Shown here in pieces: positions 16,281 through 25,866 of a stretch of DNA of 43,555 nt. The DNA comes from Gemmatimonadota bacterium (lineage in GTDB: Bacteria > Gemmatimonadota > Gemmatimonadetes > Palauibacterales > KS3-K002). A model generated the notes under the pieces. It was not told where the DNA came from and searched no databases. It saw nothing but the letters and a program-made list of their open reading frames with translations. Where the stretch lies: the NCBI GenBank assembly GCA_020350785.1, contig CP070722.1, forward strand, positions 2,253,151 to 2,296,705. The letters are read 5' to 3'. The position numbers and the translations under genes were made by a program. The stretch's first letter is position 1; each line of letters opens with the position of its first letter.

Positions 16281-17054
16281 ATGAAAGTCGCCATCCTTGC
16301 CGGCGGACACGGTACCCGGCTGGCCGAAGAGACCGAGGTGAAGCCTAAACCCATGGTCGAGATCGGCGGCCGGCCGATTCTCTGGCACATCATGAAGATC
16401 TACGCCCACTACGGCTTCAAGGAATTCGTTATCGCTCTTGGTTACAAAGGAGAGGTTATCAAGAAGTTCATGATCGACTACTGCGCTCTCAGCAGCGACC
16501 TGACCGTGGACCTGCAGAACGGAGATGTCAAGTACCATGAAGGTGACAAACTGGATTGGAAGGTACAGCTAATCGACACCGGACTGCGCACGAATACCGG
16601 CGGTCGCATAAAGCGCCTGGCTCCCTACCTGGGAAACGAGACCTTCATGCTGACCTGGGGAGACGGCGTGTCAGACATCAACTTACACCAGCTTCTTGCC
16701 TTCCATCACTCTCACGGAAAGCTCGCGACGCTAACAGCTGTACGCCCACCCGCCCGTTACGGCCACCTCGATCTCGAAGACGACACCATCAAGGAGTTCT
16801 CGGAGAAACCCCAGACCCGAGAAGGCTGGATCAACGGCGCCTTCTTCGTTTTGGAACCTGGAATCTTCGACTACATCAGTGGCGACGATACACAGTGGGA
16901 GAAAGAGCCACTCGAGGGACTCGCCAAAGACGGCCAGCTGATGGCCTACCGGCATGCCTCCTTCTGGCAATGCATGGACACCTTGAGAGAAAAACACATC
17001 CTCGAGAATTACTGGAACTCGGGAAACGCACCCTGGCGTGTGTGGAGGTCCTAA
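16281..17054 (+). CDS. rfbF: glucose-1-phosphate cytidylyltransferase
   Basis: The 257-residue product is a full-length RfbF. It begins with the nucleotidyltransferase signature LAGGHGTRLAEET, followed by KPKPMVEIGGRPILWHIM, and carries LTWGDGVSD (metal-binding Asp) and WINGAFFVLEPG, all typical of the family that makes CDP-glucose from CTP and glucose 1-phosphate. A strong GAGGTGAT ribosome site precedes the ATG. It opens a plus-strand cluster of sugar-modifying enzymes, supplying the CDP-activated sugar for the genes downstream. Confidence 0.95.
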   Translation: MKVAILAGGHGTRLAEETEVKPKPMVEIGGRPILWHIMKIYAHYGFKEFVIALGYKGEVIKKFMIDYCALSSDLTVDLQNGDVKYHEGDKLDWKVQLIDTGLRTNTGGRIKRLAPYLGNETFMLTWGDGVSDINLHQLLAFHHSHGKLATLTAVRPPARYGHLDLEDDTIKEFSEKPQTREGWINGAFFVLEPGIFDYISGDDTQWEKEPLEGLAKDGQLMAYRHASFWQCMDTLREKHILENYWNSGNAPWRVWRS

Positions 17055-17056
17055 TC

Positions 17057-18097
17057 GTGAAAGTGCTCGTCACCGGTTGGCTGGGCTACATCGGAACCGT
17101 CCTCACATCGATGCTGCTCGCCAGAGGCCACCAGGTAACCGGTCTCGATACCGATTACTTCGGACGTTGCACATTCACTGGGGAGCTCCCCAACACTAAG
17201 TCAATCAGGAAAGACGTCCGCGACGTGAGGCCTGAGGATGTCACAGGCCATGACGCCGTAATTCACCTCGCCGGGCTGTCCAACGATCCACTCGGCGACT
17301 ACCGACCCGAGCTCACCGCCGAGATAAACACCCAGGCATCGATTCGCCTGGCCCAAATGACAAAGGCCGCAGGCATCGGTCGCTTCATCTTCGCCTCCTC
17401 GTGCAGTAACTACGGTGCGGCTGGCTCCGACTTCCTGAACGAAGAGGCACCTTTCAATCCCGTTACCCCCTACGGCCGCTCGAAAGTCGATGTCGAGGCC
17501 GCACTGTCGAAACTGGCCGATGACGCCTTCAGCCCCACGTTTCTCCGCGCCTCCACTGCTTATGGCGTATCACCAAGACTCCGCTTCGACCTCGTCGCCA
17601 ACAACTTGACCGCCTGGGCCTTCACCACAGGAAAAGTCTACCTGAAAAGCGACGGGACTCCCTGGCGTCCCATCGTGCACGTCGAAGACATCGCCCTGGC
17701 CTATGTTGCGGCCCTGCACGCACCACGCCACCTGGTGCACAATGAAGCCTTCAACGTCGGTACCACCTCCGAGAATTACCAGATAAGGGAAATCGCGGAT
17801 CTCGTCCACGAGATCGTCCCAGACTGCAAGATCGAGTACGCAGCCGACGCCGGCCCCGATACCCGCTGCTACAGAGTCAATTGCGACAAGATCGCAAGCA
17901 CCCTACATGAGTTCAAACCCCAGTGGACCGCCAGACGCGGTATCCGCCAGCTCTTTGAGACCTACAGAGAGACCGGCCTCACCCTGGATGAGTTCGAGGG
18001 ACCCAAGTTCAAGCGGATCGCTCACGTCAAGCAACTGGTGGCTGAAGGCCTGCTCGATGAACGCCTGAGATGGCACTCAACACAAGTACACCTATGA
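17057..18097 (+). CDS. NAD-dependent sugar epimerase/dehydratase (extended SDR)
   Basis: The 346-residue product begins [15 protein letters not shown], an NAD-binding GxxGxxG motif, and has the catalytic Tyr and Lys in TPYGRSK and the Ser in [23 protein letters not shown] and [14 protein letters not shown] are substrate-side elements of NDP-sugar epimerase/dehydratases. The GTG at 17057 is chosen because GGAGG lies 8-9 nt upstream at the end of rfbF, and it is only 2 nt after the rfbF stop. It probably works on the CDP-sugar made by RfbF. It does not look like a typical RfbG CDP-glucose 4,6-dehydratase, so the exact reaction is open. Confidence 0.88.
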   Translation: MKVLVTGWLGYIGTVLTSMLLARGHQVTGLDTDYFGRCTFTGELPNTKSIRKDVRDVRPEDVTGHDAVIHLAGLSNDPLGDYRPELTAEINTQASIRLAQMTKAAGIGRFIFASSCSNYGAAGSDFLNEEAPFNPVTPYGRSKVDVEAALSKLADDAFSPTFLRASTAYGVSPRLRFDLVANNLTAWAFTTGKVYLKSDGTPWRPIVHVEDIALAYVAALHAPRHLVHNEAFNVGTTSENYQIREIADLVHEIVPDCKIEYAADAGPDTRCYRVNCDKIASTLHEFKPQWTARRGIRQLFETYRETGLTLDEFEGPKFKRIAHVKQLVAEGLLDERLRWHSTQVHL

Positions 18098-19329
18098 CCA
18101 CACGGGTGACACCACACTCCTGCCGCTCCTGCGGCTCTCCCAGCCTCGAGCCGTTCCTTGACTTGGGTACGACCCCGTTGGCCGACCGCCTCCTGAAGAC
18201 GGAACAGCTCGCCAGCCCGGAGCCTCGCTACCCTCTACAGGTCGCCTTCTGCCGGAACTGCGCCTTGGCCCAGATCCTCGAGACCGTCGACCCGAGTATC
18301 CTGTTTTGCGAAGATTATCCCTACTACTCCTCGTTCTCCCCGGCCCTGCTCAGTCACTCACGCCAGAACGTCGAAGATCTGATTCGTAGGCGATCCCTTG
18401 ACTCCAATTGCTTCGCCCTGGAATTGGCAAGCAATGATGGATACTTGCTGAGGTACTACGTCGAGGCCGGGGTGCCATGCCTCGGAATAGACCCGGCTGA
18501 GGGGCCGGCGCAGGCTGCGCGCAACAACGGCGTGCCAACTCTTTGTACCTTCTTCACGGAAACGCTCGCTCGCGAGCTCCGTGACCAGGGCAAAGCCGCC
18601 GATGTCATTCACGCCAACAACGTTCTGGCACACGTGGCAGACACCAACGGCTTTGTCAAAGGAATCAAGGTACTCCTAAAAGAATCCGGCGTCGCGGTCC
18701 TCGAATTTCCCTACGTCAAGGATCTCATCGATCACGTTGAGTTCGACACAATCTATCATGAACACCTGTGTTACTTCTCGGTAACCTCCGTTGACCGTCT
18801 CTTCAGACGACACGGCCTCTACATCAACGATGTCACGCGCCTGCCCATCCATGGAGGCTCACTACGAATCTACGCAGAGCATCACGAGAATCCGGGCCCC
18901 TCTGTCAAGCATCTCCTGGAACAGGAGAGACAAGACCGCGTAGACCAGCTTTCCTACTTCTCCGACTTCGCCGAACGCGTCGAAAGCCTGAAAGCCTCAC
19001 TGCTTCAACTGCTACACGATATCAGGGTACAGGGCAAGCGAATAGCCGCCTACGGAGCAGCCGCCAAAGGCAGCACCCTCATCAACTACGTCGGAATTGG
19101 AAAAGAACTCATAGACTTCGTGGTCGATCGCAATACGCACAAGCATGGTCTTCTAATGCCGGGACAACACTTGCCCATATTCCCTACGGAGAAATTGGGC
19201 GATGAACGGCCCGACTACGTCTTGCTCTTGGCCTGGAATTTCGCCGAAGAGATCATGCAACAACAGACTCCCTACCGCGAACTCGGTGGCCGCTTCATCA
19301 TACCGGTGCCGTCACCCGTAATCGTCTAG
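18094..19329 (+). CDS. class I SAM-dependent NDP-sugar C-methyltransferase (TylCIII/NovU type)
   Basis: The protein has the three-part architecture of NDP-sugar C-methyltransferases: an N-terminal zinc-binding region with two CxxC pairs (CRSCG and CRNCA), a SAM-binding core ([12 protein letters not shown]) with the YHEHLCYFS motif, and a C-terminal Rossmann-like domain ([19 protein letters not shown]). Family members methylate C-3 or C-5 of keto-sugars. The ATG at 18094 overlaps the upstream TGA as ATGA; an ATG at 18070 is the alternative. It is the first of three related methyltransferases and the most typical of a sugar C-methyltransferase. Confidence 0.9.
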   Translation: MTTRVTPHSCRSCGSPSLEPFLDLGTTPLADRLLKTEQLASPEPRYPLQVAFCRNCALAQILETVDPSILFCEDYPYYSSFSPALLSHSRQNVEDLIRRRSLDSNCFALELASNDGYLLRYYVEAGVPCLGIDPAEGPAQAARNNGVPTLCTFFTETLARELRDQGKAADVIHANNVLAHVADTNGFVKGIKVLLKESGVAVLEFPYVKDLIDHVEFDTIYHEHLCYFSVTSVDRLFRRHGLYINDVTRLPIHGGSLRIYAEHHENPGPSVKHLLEQERQDRVDQLSYFSDFAERVESLKASLLQLLHDIRVQGKRIAAYGAAAKGSTLINYVGIGKELIDFVVDRNTHKHGLLMPGQHLPIFPTEKLGDERPDYVLLLAWNFAEEIMQQQTPYRELGGRFIIPVPSPVIV

Positions 19330-19361
19330 CACCCGAACCACCTCCACGAACCCCACGCACC

Positions 19362-20621
19362 ATGACCAGCTACTCTTCAAACGGCTCAGTAATCGGTTCG
19401 GGAGGAGTCGACATCGCGACTGCACCCTGTCCCAGTTGCCACTCCCTGGAAACCGAGATCTTTCATCAAATCTCACAAGTCCCAGTCAACAGCGTCCTCA
19501 ACATACGGGGCCGCGATGAAGCACTCCAATTCCCCAGAGGCGACCTGGCTCTCGCTTTCTGCACCCGCTGCGGCTTCATCTCCAATTCCCTGTTCGACTC
19601 GCGCCTCGTAGAATACTCCTCGGAGTGCGAAGAGTCCCAAGGCTGCTCCCCCACCTTTGGCGCTTTCGCCCGTGACTTCGCCAACTCGCTCATCCAGAAA
19701 CATGACCTTCGCAACAAGGAAATACTCGAGATCGGCTGCGGAAAAGGAGAATTCCTCGACCTCATCTGCTCCTTAGGTCATAACCACGGTGTCGGCTTCG
19801 ACCCGGCCTACGTGCCAGGAAGGTACCACCACCAAGCCCAAGATAGATTGACGTTCATCAGAGACTTCTATTCCGAAGCCTACGCCGAGTTCTATGGTGA
19901 CTTGATCTGTTGCCGGATGACACTCGAACATATACAGCATACGACAGGGCTAGTTAATCTCGTCGCTCAAGCCATTAGGGGTCGAGATAGCGCCGTCACC
20001 GCCTTTCAAGTCCCAAACGTGATTCGCATATTGCAGAAGTGCTCGTTCGAGGACATCTACTACGAACATTGCTCCTATTTCAGCCCAGGCTCGCTCGCAC
20101 GCCTCTTTAGATCTTGCGGCCTGGATGTCCTCGACCTGTATACCGCGTACGATGAACAATACATAGTCATAGAAGGCACGGCAGCCTCCAAGCCACCGCA
20201 GGAACTACATCCGCTGGAAAACGATCTCGACCTGTTGAGCCGGCACGTCCAGCACTTCCGCCAGACCTGTCCGCGCGTTGTTCAGTACTGGGAAGACCGG
20301 CTCGCAGACTTCCACGCGGACGGCAAGAAGGTCGTCCTCTGGGGATCCGGTTCCAAGGGCGTAGCATTCCTCAATACCCTCTCGGGCTCTGACACAATCC
20401 AGCACGTCGTCGATATCAACCCCCATCGCCAAGGGACTTACATGGCCGGGACGGGACAATCCATCGTCGCTCCAGTCGCGTTGAAAGCCATTATGCCCGA
20501 CGCAGTCATCGTGATGAACCCGATATATAGGCAGGAGATACAAGAGGAACTGAATGTGATGCAGCTCGAACCGGAGCTACATGCCCTGGGCGACCACGTC
20601 GAATCCGCGGACGAGCCGTGA
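19362..20621 (+). CDS. zinc-ribbon class I SAM-dependent methyltransferase, second of three paralogues
   Basis: The 419-residue product has CPSCH and CTRCG zinc pairs, the SAM motif ILEIGCGKGEFLDLI, YYEHCSYFSPGSLARLF (the counterpart of YHEHxxYFS), and a C-terminal domain with VVLWGSGSKGVAFLNTL and VVDINPHRQGTYMAGTG. It is clearly closer to its downstream neighbour than to the upstream methyltransferase. It has a more acidic N-terminal extension. The methyl acceptor is unknown; a sugar nucleotide or a glycan intermediate is inferred from context. Confidence 0.87.
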   Translation: MTSYSSNGSVIGSGGVDIATAPCPSCHSLETEIFHQISQVPVNSVLNIRGRDEALQFPRGDLALAFCTRCGFISNSLFDSRLVEYSSECEESQGCSPTFGAFARDFANSLIQKHDLRNKEILEIGCGKGEFLDLICSLGHNHGVGFDPAYVPGRYHHQAQDRLTFIRDFYSEAYAEFYGDLICCRMTLEHIQHTTGLVNLVAQAIRGRDSAVTAFQVPNVIRILQKCSFEDIYYEHCSYFSPGSLARLFRSCGLDVLDLYTAYDEQYIVIEGTAASKPPQELHPLENDLDLLSRHVQHFRQTCPRVVQYWEDRLADFHADGKKVVLWGSGSKGVAFLNTLSGSDTIQHVVDINPHRQGTYMAGTGQSIVAPVALKAIMPDAVIVMNPIYRQEIQEELNVMQLEPELHALGDHVESADEP

Positions 20622-21817
20622 TTGAAACGATGAGTCCCATCGACGCCTGTCCCGTCTGCGAGCATGAAGAACTCGCCCCCGTCTTGGAAGTCGAGAGCGC
20701 ACCCGTCTTCTGTAATCTGCTGTTCCCCAACCGGCACGAAGCACTGCGTGCCGCCAGAGGTACCATCAGACTGACCTTCTGCCGCACGTGCGGCCACCTG
20801 TTCAACTCCGCCTTCGAACCGGACCGGCTGCACTACACCCAGTCGTACGAGAACTCTCTACACTATTCTCCTCGCTTCCAAGAGTACGCACGTTCCCTCA
20901 CTGAACGTCTCATCGCAAAATACGACTTGCACGACAAGAACGTCGTCGAAATAGGTTGTGGAAAGGGAGACTTCCTCGAGCTCATCTGTAAACTCGGCCC
21001 CAATCGCGGAACCGGGTTCGATCCGAGCTACGAGAAGACACCTCCTCTAGCGGGCGCGGCGGCTCAGCCTTTTCAGGTTGTACAGGATCTCTACAGCAAC
21101 AAGTACCTAGACATTCCGGCTGACCTCATCGTCTGTAGACATGTTCTGGAACACATCGCACGACCTAGACCGTTCATTGACACGATCCGACGTGCGATCG
21201 CCAATAACCCCCAAGCTGCGGCCTACTTCGAGGTCCCCAATGCCATGTACACCATCGAACAGCTTGGCATCTGGGACTTGATATACGAGCACCCTGGATA
21301 CTTCAGCAAACCATCGCTATCGCATCTCTTCTCATCTTGCCAGCTGAATCCGGTATTGATCGAAGAAGCGTTCGGCGGCCAGTACCTCTGCCTGGAGGCC
21401 GTTTCCCAAGACCGCACTCACCCCTCCACTTCAGCCAATAGCTCCGGCGAACTAGAGAATGCTATGCTCAATCTGGAGCGCTTCGCTGAACTGCACCGAC
21501 AAAAGATCGAGTACTGGGATTCGCGTCTCAAAGACTTTCGCGATGCCGAACGCAGAGTGGTGGTCTGGGGAGCCGGCTCGAAAGGTGTCACCTTCCTCAA
21601 CACCGTTGCACTCGCGGAATCGATAGGCTACGTAGTCGATATCAACCCCCGCAAACAGGGAATGTATACCCCCGGCACAGGACAACCGATCGTCGCGCCG
21701 GACTTGCTGAAGGAATACAAGCCCGACGTGATCTTGGTGATGAATCCGATCTATTGCGAGGAGATAAGAGCGCTGTCCGACCGAATGAGCCTCCAAACCG
21801 AGATCGTACCAGTATGA
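20618..21817 (+). CDS. zinc-ribbon class I SAM-dependent methyltransferase, third of three paralogues
   Basis: The 399-residue product has CPVCE and CRTCG pairs, VVEIGCGKGDFLELI as SAM motif I, IYEHPGYFSKPSLSHLF, and VVVWGAGSKGVTFLNTV with VVDINPRKQGMYTPGTG at the C-terminus. The GTG start overlaps the preceding TGA as GTGA; an ATG at 20630 is an alternative. Many segments match the upstream paralogue (IGCGKG-FL-LI, GSKGV-FLNT, VVDINP--QG-Y--GTGQ-IVAP), indicating a tandem duplication. In both the motif has EHxxYFS in place of HEHxxYFS. Confidence 0.87.
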   Translation: MIETMSPIDACPVCEHEELAPVLEVESAPVFCNLLFPNRHEALRAARGTIRLTFCRTCGHLFNSAFEPDRLHYTQSYENSLHYSPRFQEYARSLTERLIAKYDLHDKNVVEIGCGKGDFLELICKLGPNRGTGFDPSYEKTPPLAGAAAQPFQVVQDLYSNKYLDIPADLIVCRHVLEHIARPRPFIDTIRRAIANNPQAAAYFEVPNAMYTIEQLGIWDLIYEHPGYFSKPSLSHLFSSCQLNPVLIEEAFGGQYLCLEAVSQDRTHPSTSANSSGELENAMLNLERFAELHRQKIEYWDSRLKDFRDAERRVVVWGAGSKGVTFLNTVALAESIGYVVDINPRKQGMYTPGTGQPIVAPDLLKEYKPDVILVMNPIYCEEIRALSDRMSLQTEIVPV

Positions 21818-21944
21818 GGAGCTGTCCAGCGGACCCCCGATCCCGGCCTGGTCCCCCTTCAACTGGCGCGTCGTGCCTACAAAGCGTTGTCCGGAGATCC
21901 CCGAACGACGGCTCGCACGACTCCCCGAACGCGCTTTTGGCAAG

Positions 21945-22895
21945 ATGAAGCCACTTCCAACTGTCAGCGTCGGGCTTCCCGTCTATAATGGTGAGCGATA
22001 CCTCGAACAGGCGCTCGCCTCGATCGCAAATCAAACACTGGAAAATCTCGAAATCATTATCTCCGACAACGGCTCGACCGACAATACCGAGGAAATATGC
22101 CGGACCTTTGCCGCCCAAGATCGCAGGATACGGTACTTTCGACAACAACAAAACCAGGGGGCCGCGTTCAACTACAACTTCGTTTTCCGAAAATCAAAGG
22201 CACAGTACTTCAAATGGGCCACTCACGATGATGTGCTCGCCGACGACTTTCTCCGCAGATGCGTCGAGGTGCTCGAACATAATCCCCACTTCGTCCTCTG
22301 CTATTCAAAGACCCGATTGATAGGTGAATCGAACCAGACGCTTGCAATGGAGGAAGATGAGCTCCGCCTGGATTCCGCTGACTTGACGACTCGCTTCTTC
22401 TCAGCTCTTAGCCCTATGAAACTGTGCCACAACCCCATCTTCGGAGTGGTCAGAAGGAACATCCTCGCCAAGACCCGCTTGATAGGATCCTTCCTCGCAT
22501 CCGATAGATGCTTGATCGCCGAACTGATACTGTATGGACCCTTTCACGAAATACCCGAACAACTGTTCGTGCGCAGACGACATAGCAATAGCGTCGGCAC
22601 ACGTAAGCAGCATCTGAAATTCTACGACCCCTCGCTCTCCGCCCTCTTCGTTCTCCCTGAACACGGGGTGCTCATAAAGCATCTGGCTTCCATCAGACGA
22701 GCACCTCTGACACCGGCGCAAAGGGCAAGCGCGGCCGTCGCCGTGTTGAGATGGGGATTCCAGAAGAGAAGGCGATTCAAGATCGAGCTCGAGAACGCCG
22801 CCACGGATGTCATCACCGCATGGCTACCCCGACGCACCGTAGAATCGTTCAGGCAGATCAAGTCGAGAAAGCCTCCCAATGACCGCTCTTACTGA
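21945..22895 (+). CDS. family 2 glycosyltransferase
   Basis: The product of about 316 residues begins with the GT-A fold VSVGLPVYNGERYLEQALAS, has IIISDNGSTDNTEEI (nucleotide-binding Asp), and KWATHDDVLADDFL with the metal-binding Asp pair. The C-terminal part (FVRRRHSNSVGTRKQH) is typical of GT2 proteins of polysaccharide clusters. No membrane segments are seen. The ATG at 21945 immediately precedes the fold; the GTG at 21873 would add an unrelated 24-residue extension. It likely transfers the modified sugar onto a growing glycan or lipid carrier. It is followed 75 nt later by the sulfotransferase. Confidence 0.9.
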   Translation: MKPLPTVSVGLPVYNGERYLEQALASIANQTLENLEIIISDNGSTDNTEEICRTFAAQDRRIRYFRQQQNQGAAFNYNFVFRKSKAQYFKWATHDDVLADDFLRRCVEVLEHNPHFVLCYSKTRLIGESNQTLAMEEDELRLDSADLTTRFFSALSPMKLCHNPIFGVVRRNILAKTRLIGSFLASDRCLIAELILYGPFHEIPEQLFVRRRHSNSVGTRKQHLKFYDPSLSALFVLPEHGVLIKHLASIRRAPLTPAQRASAAVAVLRWGFQKRRRFKIELENAATDVITAWLPRRTVESFRQIKSRKPPNDRSY

Positions 22896-22970
22896 GTCGT
22901 CGCTGAGCTGGCTGTCATATAGTCGAGAGCCCGACTACACGATCGCTCATAATTGACACAGGGGACAGAA

Positions 22971-23816
22971 ATGGGATCGGGAGTTCTAACCAAGCTCAAG
23001 AGAGAGATCGCCAGGCACAAGAGCCTGGCTCCACTCTACAGGCTCTACAAACGCTCGAAGATAGTCCGCTGGCTGCCCTACGATAACCTGTTCCACTGTT
23101 GTACTCAGAAGACCGCCAGCCAGTGGTTCAGGGCCGTCTTCAACGACCCCGCATTCTATGCCTATACCGGCTTCGAGATCGAGCCGTATCGCGAGTTGGG
23201 GTTGCGCCAGGCAACCTTCGATCGCCCGTTCCCCAAGCGCAAAGTCGTCACGGCTCTGTACATATCCCATCCGACTTTTCTGTCAATCACGAAACCCTAC
23301 CCCTATAAAGCCTTCTTTGTGCTGCGCGACCCCCGCGATACCGTTGTGTCCTGGTACTTCCACGGCAAAAACTCCGACTCGCAGATCCCTCCGATGCCCG
23401 AACTCAGACGCGAGCTAAATCAGCTCAGCCTACACGCCGGGCTCAAATACATGATTGACAGGCTCGAGGAGTTCGGCTCCTTCGAGGCGCAGCGATCCTG
23501 GATCCTCGAGCAAGACGCTGACGCACCCAAGATCTTTCGCTACGAGGACCTCTCACGCGATAACCCGGGATTCCTCAAACTGCTCTTTCAATACCTCGGT
23601 GTCGATATGCCCGAAAGTGAGTTCACGGCTCTCGTCCAGAGACACACCTTCAAGAAACACTCGGGGGGTAGAGAGCAGGGCCAGGAAGACCAGTACGCGC
23701 ACTCGCGAAAAGGGATCGCCGGAGACTGGGAGAACTACTTCGACGCCGGCGTCTTGGAGCATTTTCGCAGCGTCACAGGGGACACCCTCGAGATTCTAGG
23801 ATACGCAGACCAGTAG
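22971..23816 (+). CDS. PAPS-dependent sulfotransferase
   Basis: The 281-residue product has sulfotransferase hallmarks: FHCCTQKTASQWFR near residue 45 in the place of the 5'-phosphosulfate-binding loop, YKAFFVLRDPRDTVVSWYFH as the 3'-phosphate-binding region, the distal FRYEDLS segment, and KGIAGDWENYFDAG, a form of the RKGxxGDWKNxF dimer/PAPS motif. This is the eukaryotic-like Sulfotransfer_1 type. The ATG at 22971 has AGGGG upstream, preferred over a TTG at 22953. It closes the sugar cluster and may sulfate the product glycan or glycolipid. It predicts a PAPS supply elsewhere in the genome. Confidence 0.87.
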   Translation: MGSGVLTKLKREIARHKSLAPLYRLYKRSKIVRWLPYDNLFHCCTQKTASQWFRAVFNDPAFYAYTGFEIEPYRELGLRQATFDRPFPKRKVVTALYISHPTFLSITKPYPYKAFFVLRDPRDTVVSWYFHGKNSDSQIPPMPELRRELNQLSLHAGLKYMIDRLEEFGSFEAQRSWILEQDADAPKIFRYEDLSRDNPGFLKLLFQYLGVDMPESEFTALVQRHTFKKHSGGREQGQEDQYAHSRKGIAGDWENYFDAGVLEHFRSVTGDTLEILGYADQ

Positions 23817-23880
23817 AGCCCGGCGCGCGGCCTCCCGGACCTACTAGGTACGTGTCCTCATCCTCTCGTGTGCCGGCCTA

Positions 23881-25866
23881 TTAGGGCGTCCATTCCACGA
23901 TGTGCCCGGCCAAAGCGCTCGCCGCCACCGTGTACGGACTGGCAAGATAGACGCGGCCGGGCCCGCTGCGACCCGGGAAGTTCCGGTTGATCGATGAGAT
24001 CGTCACCTGTTCGGGCGAGCTGCTGACTCCGGGCCCAGCGTTGATGCAAGCACCGCAGCCCGGCGCGAGTAGCTTCGCACCGACTGTCTCGAACAGCTCC
24101 AAATAGCCCGAGCTCCGACAGTATTCCTCTACGTCCAGCGACCCCATCTGGATGTAGCAAATCACTCCTTCCGGTATCCGCCGGCCGGCCCTTCTTCCCT
24201 CCCCGAACACCCGGGCGTACATGTCCATATCTTCTCGCTTCGCACCCGTGCACGATCCGATGTACACGATGTCGACGTCTACACGCCCCTCTAGCTGATC
24301 TACGAACACGCCGTTGCCAGGGTCGCCTGGCGTCGCGACGATCGGTCGAAGCTTGCCCACGTCTATCTCTATGACCCGAGCGTACTCAGCCTGCACATCG
24401 CTGCTCAGACCAGCGCAGTAACGCGCCGCATCGATCCGATCCATTCCGCGGCGCTCCACCAGGAACTCCACCGTCTTGCCATCCGCCTCGCAGATCCCCG
24501 TGAAAGCTCCAATCTCCGCCGACATGTTCGTCACCGTGGCCCGCTCATCGACACTCAGCTCCGCCATGGCCGGGCCCGCCCACTCCAGCACCTTTCCGAT
24601 CGCCCCACCTTCCTTGACGAATGGATGCCTCAGAACCTCCAATACCACGTCCTTCGCCGTCACATTCTCCGGTCTCTTCCCCACAATCTCGATTCTGACA
24701 GATTCCGGAACCTCGAGCCGCACATCTCTTGTAAGCCACGCGTTCGCGATCGCCGTCGATCCCACCCCGAAAGCCACCGCCCCCAATGCACCCGAGTGCG
24801 GCGTATGCGAATCACTACCGACCACCACCTGGCCCGGCAACGCGTAGTGACTGTAGACCATCGTGTGACAGATACCCTCCGAGCCCTTGCGGTCAGGAAG
24901 ATCACCATGAAGACGCAGCCCCTGCTGCTCAGCAAACTCCCGCTGTCTGCGCGCCAGACCCCCCGCCAGATCCAGAAAACCCTGCGACTTCTTCTCCTCC
25001 GATATCACCAGATCGAGCATCCCCAGATGATCACGGAACAGAAGCACCGATTCTTTATCGCGGATCTCGCCCCCCTGCCCGTACGCCTCCAAGAGACCGG
25101 CTGCCATCGGCGTCACATACTCGTGCGAGAAACGCAGATCTGTCCTGACAAAGCCCGTATCGCCCGGCTTCACGCTCGGAATGCCCAGCGCTCCCGTCGC
25201 CAGATCTCGCACCCAATGCCGCGCCAGTACCTTCTCCACCACCGTCATGGGCCTATCCGACCGCGTGGTCGGCAATGGAGGGCTGACTTCTCCCAAACCG
25301 CGCGCCTTGTTGTACGAGAACAATCCGCCACGCTCGATTATCTCTCTTGTGACCGGATCAGCGTCCTTCGTGACATCCGTTAGCGGGATCGCCTCCCCGC
25401 GGCGAATGCGCTCGATCAAACCGAAGTCCGTCGAAGTGAGTAGCCCCAAGTTCTGACAGTTTTCCCTGTAGATACGCTCTATGTTCTCTGCTACCACCAC
25501 CCGGATCCCCGCCATCAGCTCTGCAAAAGGCGACGCCTCTCGACTGGAGCCCTTCCCCCGCCGTTTGCCCGATACGCAAGCGACGAAGCCGCCCCTCTTG
25601 ATGTCGTTCCTGCCGATGGGCCGCTCGCCACCACACTCCAGGCCCACATAAGGATACTCCCCAAGCTTCTCGTCGTAGTGATAGCATACCCAACCCGGCG
25701 TTATCTCATCCGTCGATATATCGTCCCTTAGCTTCATCCCCGGATCCGAGTCCAGATCCTCGCCCGCCAACTGCCGGCGAATCAACTCAGGATCTTCAGT
25801 CAAGAACAATACCCGGCCTTCCAGTCGCACCGCAGCTCCGCCAGCTGTCTGCTCAACCTTGATCAT
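23881..25866 (-). CDS. domain-permuted aconitase-family hydratase
   Basis: The 661-residue product has the swivel (LeuD-like) domain first: LRDDISTDEITPGWVCYH and KRGGFVACVSGKRRGKG SSR at about 45-130. The catalytic Fe-S (LeuC-like) part follows, with GSDSHTPHSGALGAVAFG, and cluster ligands Cys539 (YIGSCTGAKREDM), Cys604 and Cys607 (CGACINAGPG). This reverses the usual aconitase order (Fe-S core first, swivel last). The ATG at 25866 overlaps the upstream DUF2203 stop as ATGA. Family: aconitase/homoaconitase/isopropylmalate dehydratase. The substrate is unproven; aconitate hydratase is likely. A known permuted type, also seen in proteobacteria. Confidence 0.9.
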   Translation of the reverse strand: MIKVEQTAGGAAVRLEGRVLFLTEDPELIRRQLAGEDLDSDPGMKLRDDISTDEITPGWVCYHYDEKLGEYPYVGLECGGERPIGRNDIKRGGFVACVSGKRRGKGSSREASPFAELMAGIRVVVAENIERIYRENCQNLGLLTSTDFGLIERIRRGEAIPLTDVTKDADPVTREIIERGGLFSYNKARGLGEVSPPLPTTRSDRPMTVVEKVLARHWVRDLATGALGIPSVKPGDTGFVRTDLRFSHEYVTPMAAGLLEAYGQGGEIRDKESVLLFRDHLGMLDLVISEEKKSQGFLDLAGGLARRQREFAEQQGLRLHGDLPDRKGSEGICHTMVYSHYALPGQVVVGSDSHTPHSGALGAVAFGVGSTAIANAWLTRDVRLEVPESVRIEIVGKRPENVTAKDVVLEVLRHPFVKEGGAIGKVLEWAGPAMAELSVDERATVTNMSAEIGAFTGICEADGKTVEFLVERRGMDRIDAARYCAGLSSDVQAEYARVIEIDVGKLRPIVATPGDPGNGVFVDQLEGRVDVDIVYIGSCTGAKREDMDMYARVFGEGRRAGRRIPEGVICYIQMGSLDVEEYCRSSGYLELFETVGAKLLAPGCGACINAGPGVSSSPEQVTISSINRNFPGRSGPGRVYLASPYTVAASALAGHIVEWTP

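Noticed and set aside
22961-22983. GGGGACAG motif near the sulfotransferase start, similar to the repeat at 36397-36432
   Set aside because: Only a short match without a matching second arm; it works as the ribosome site of the gene.
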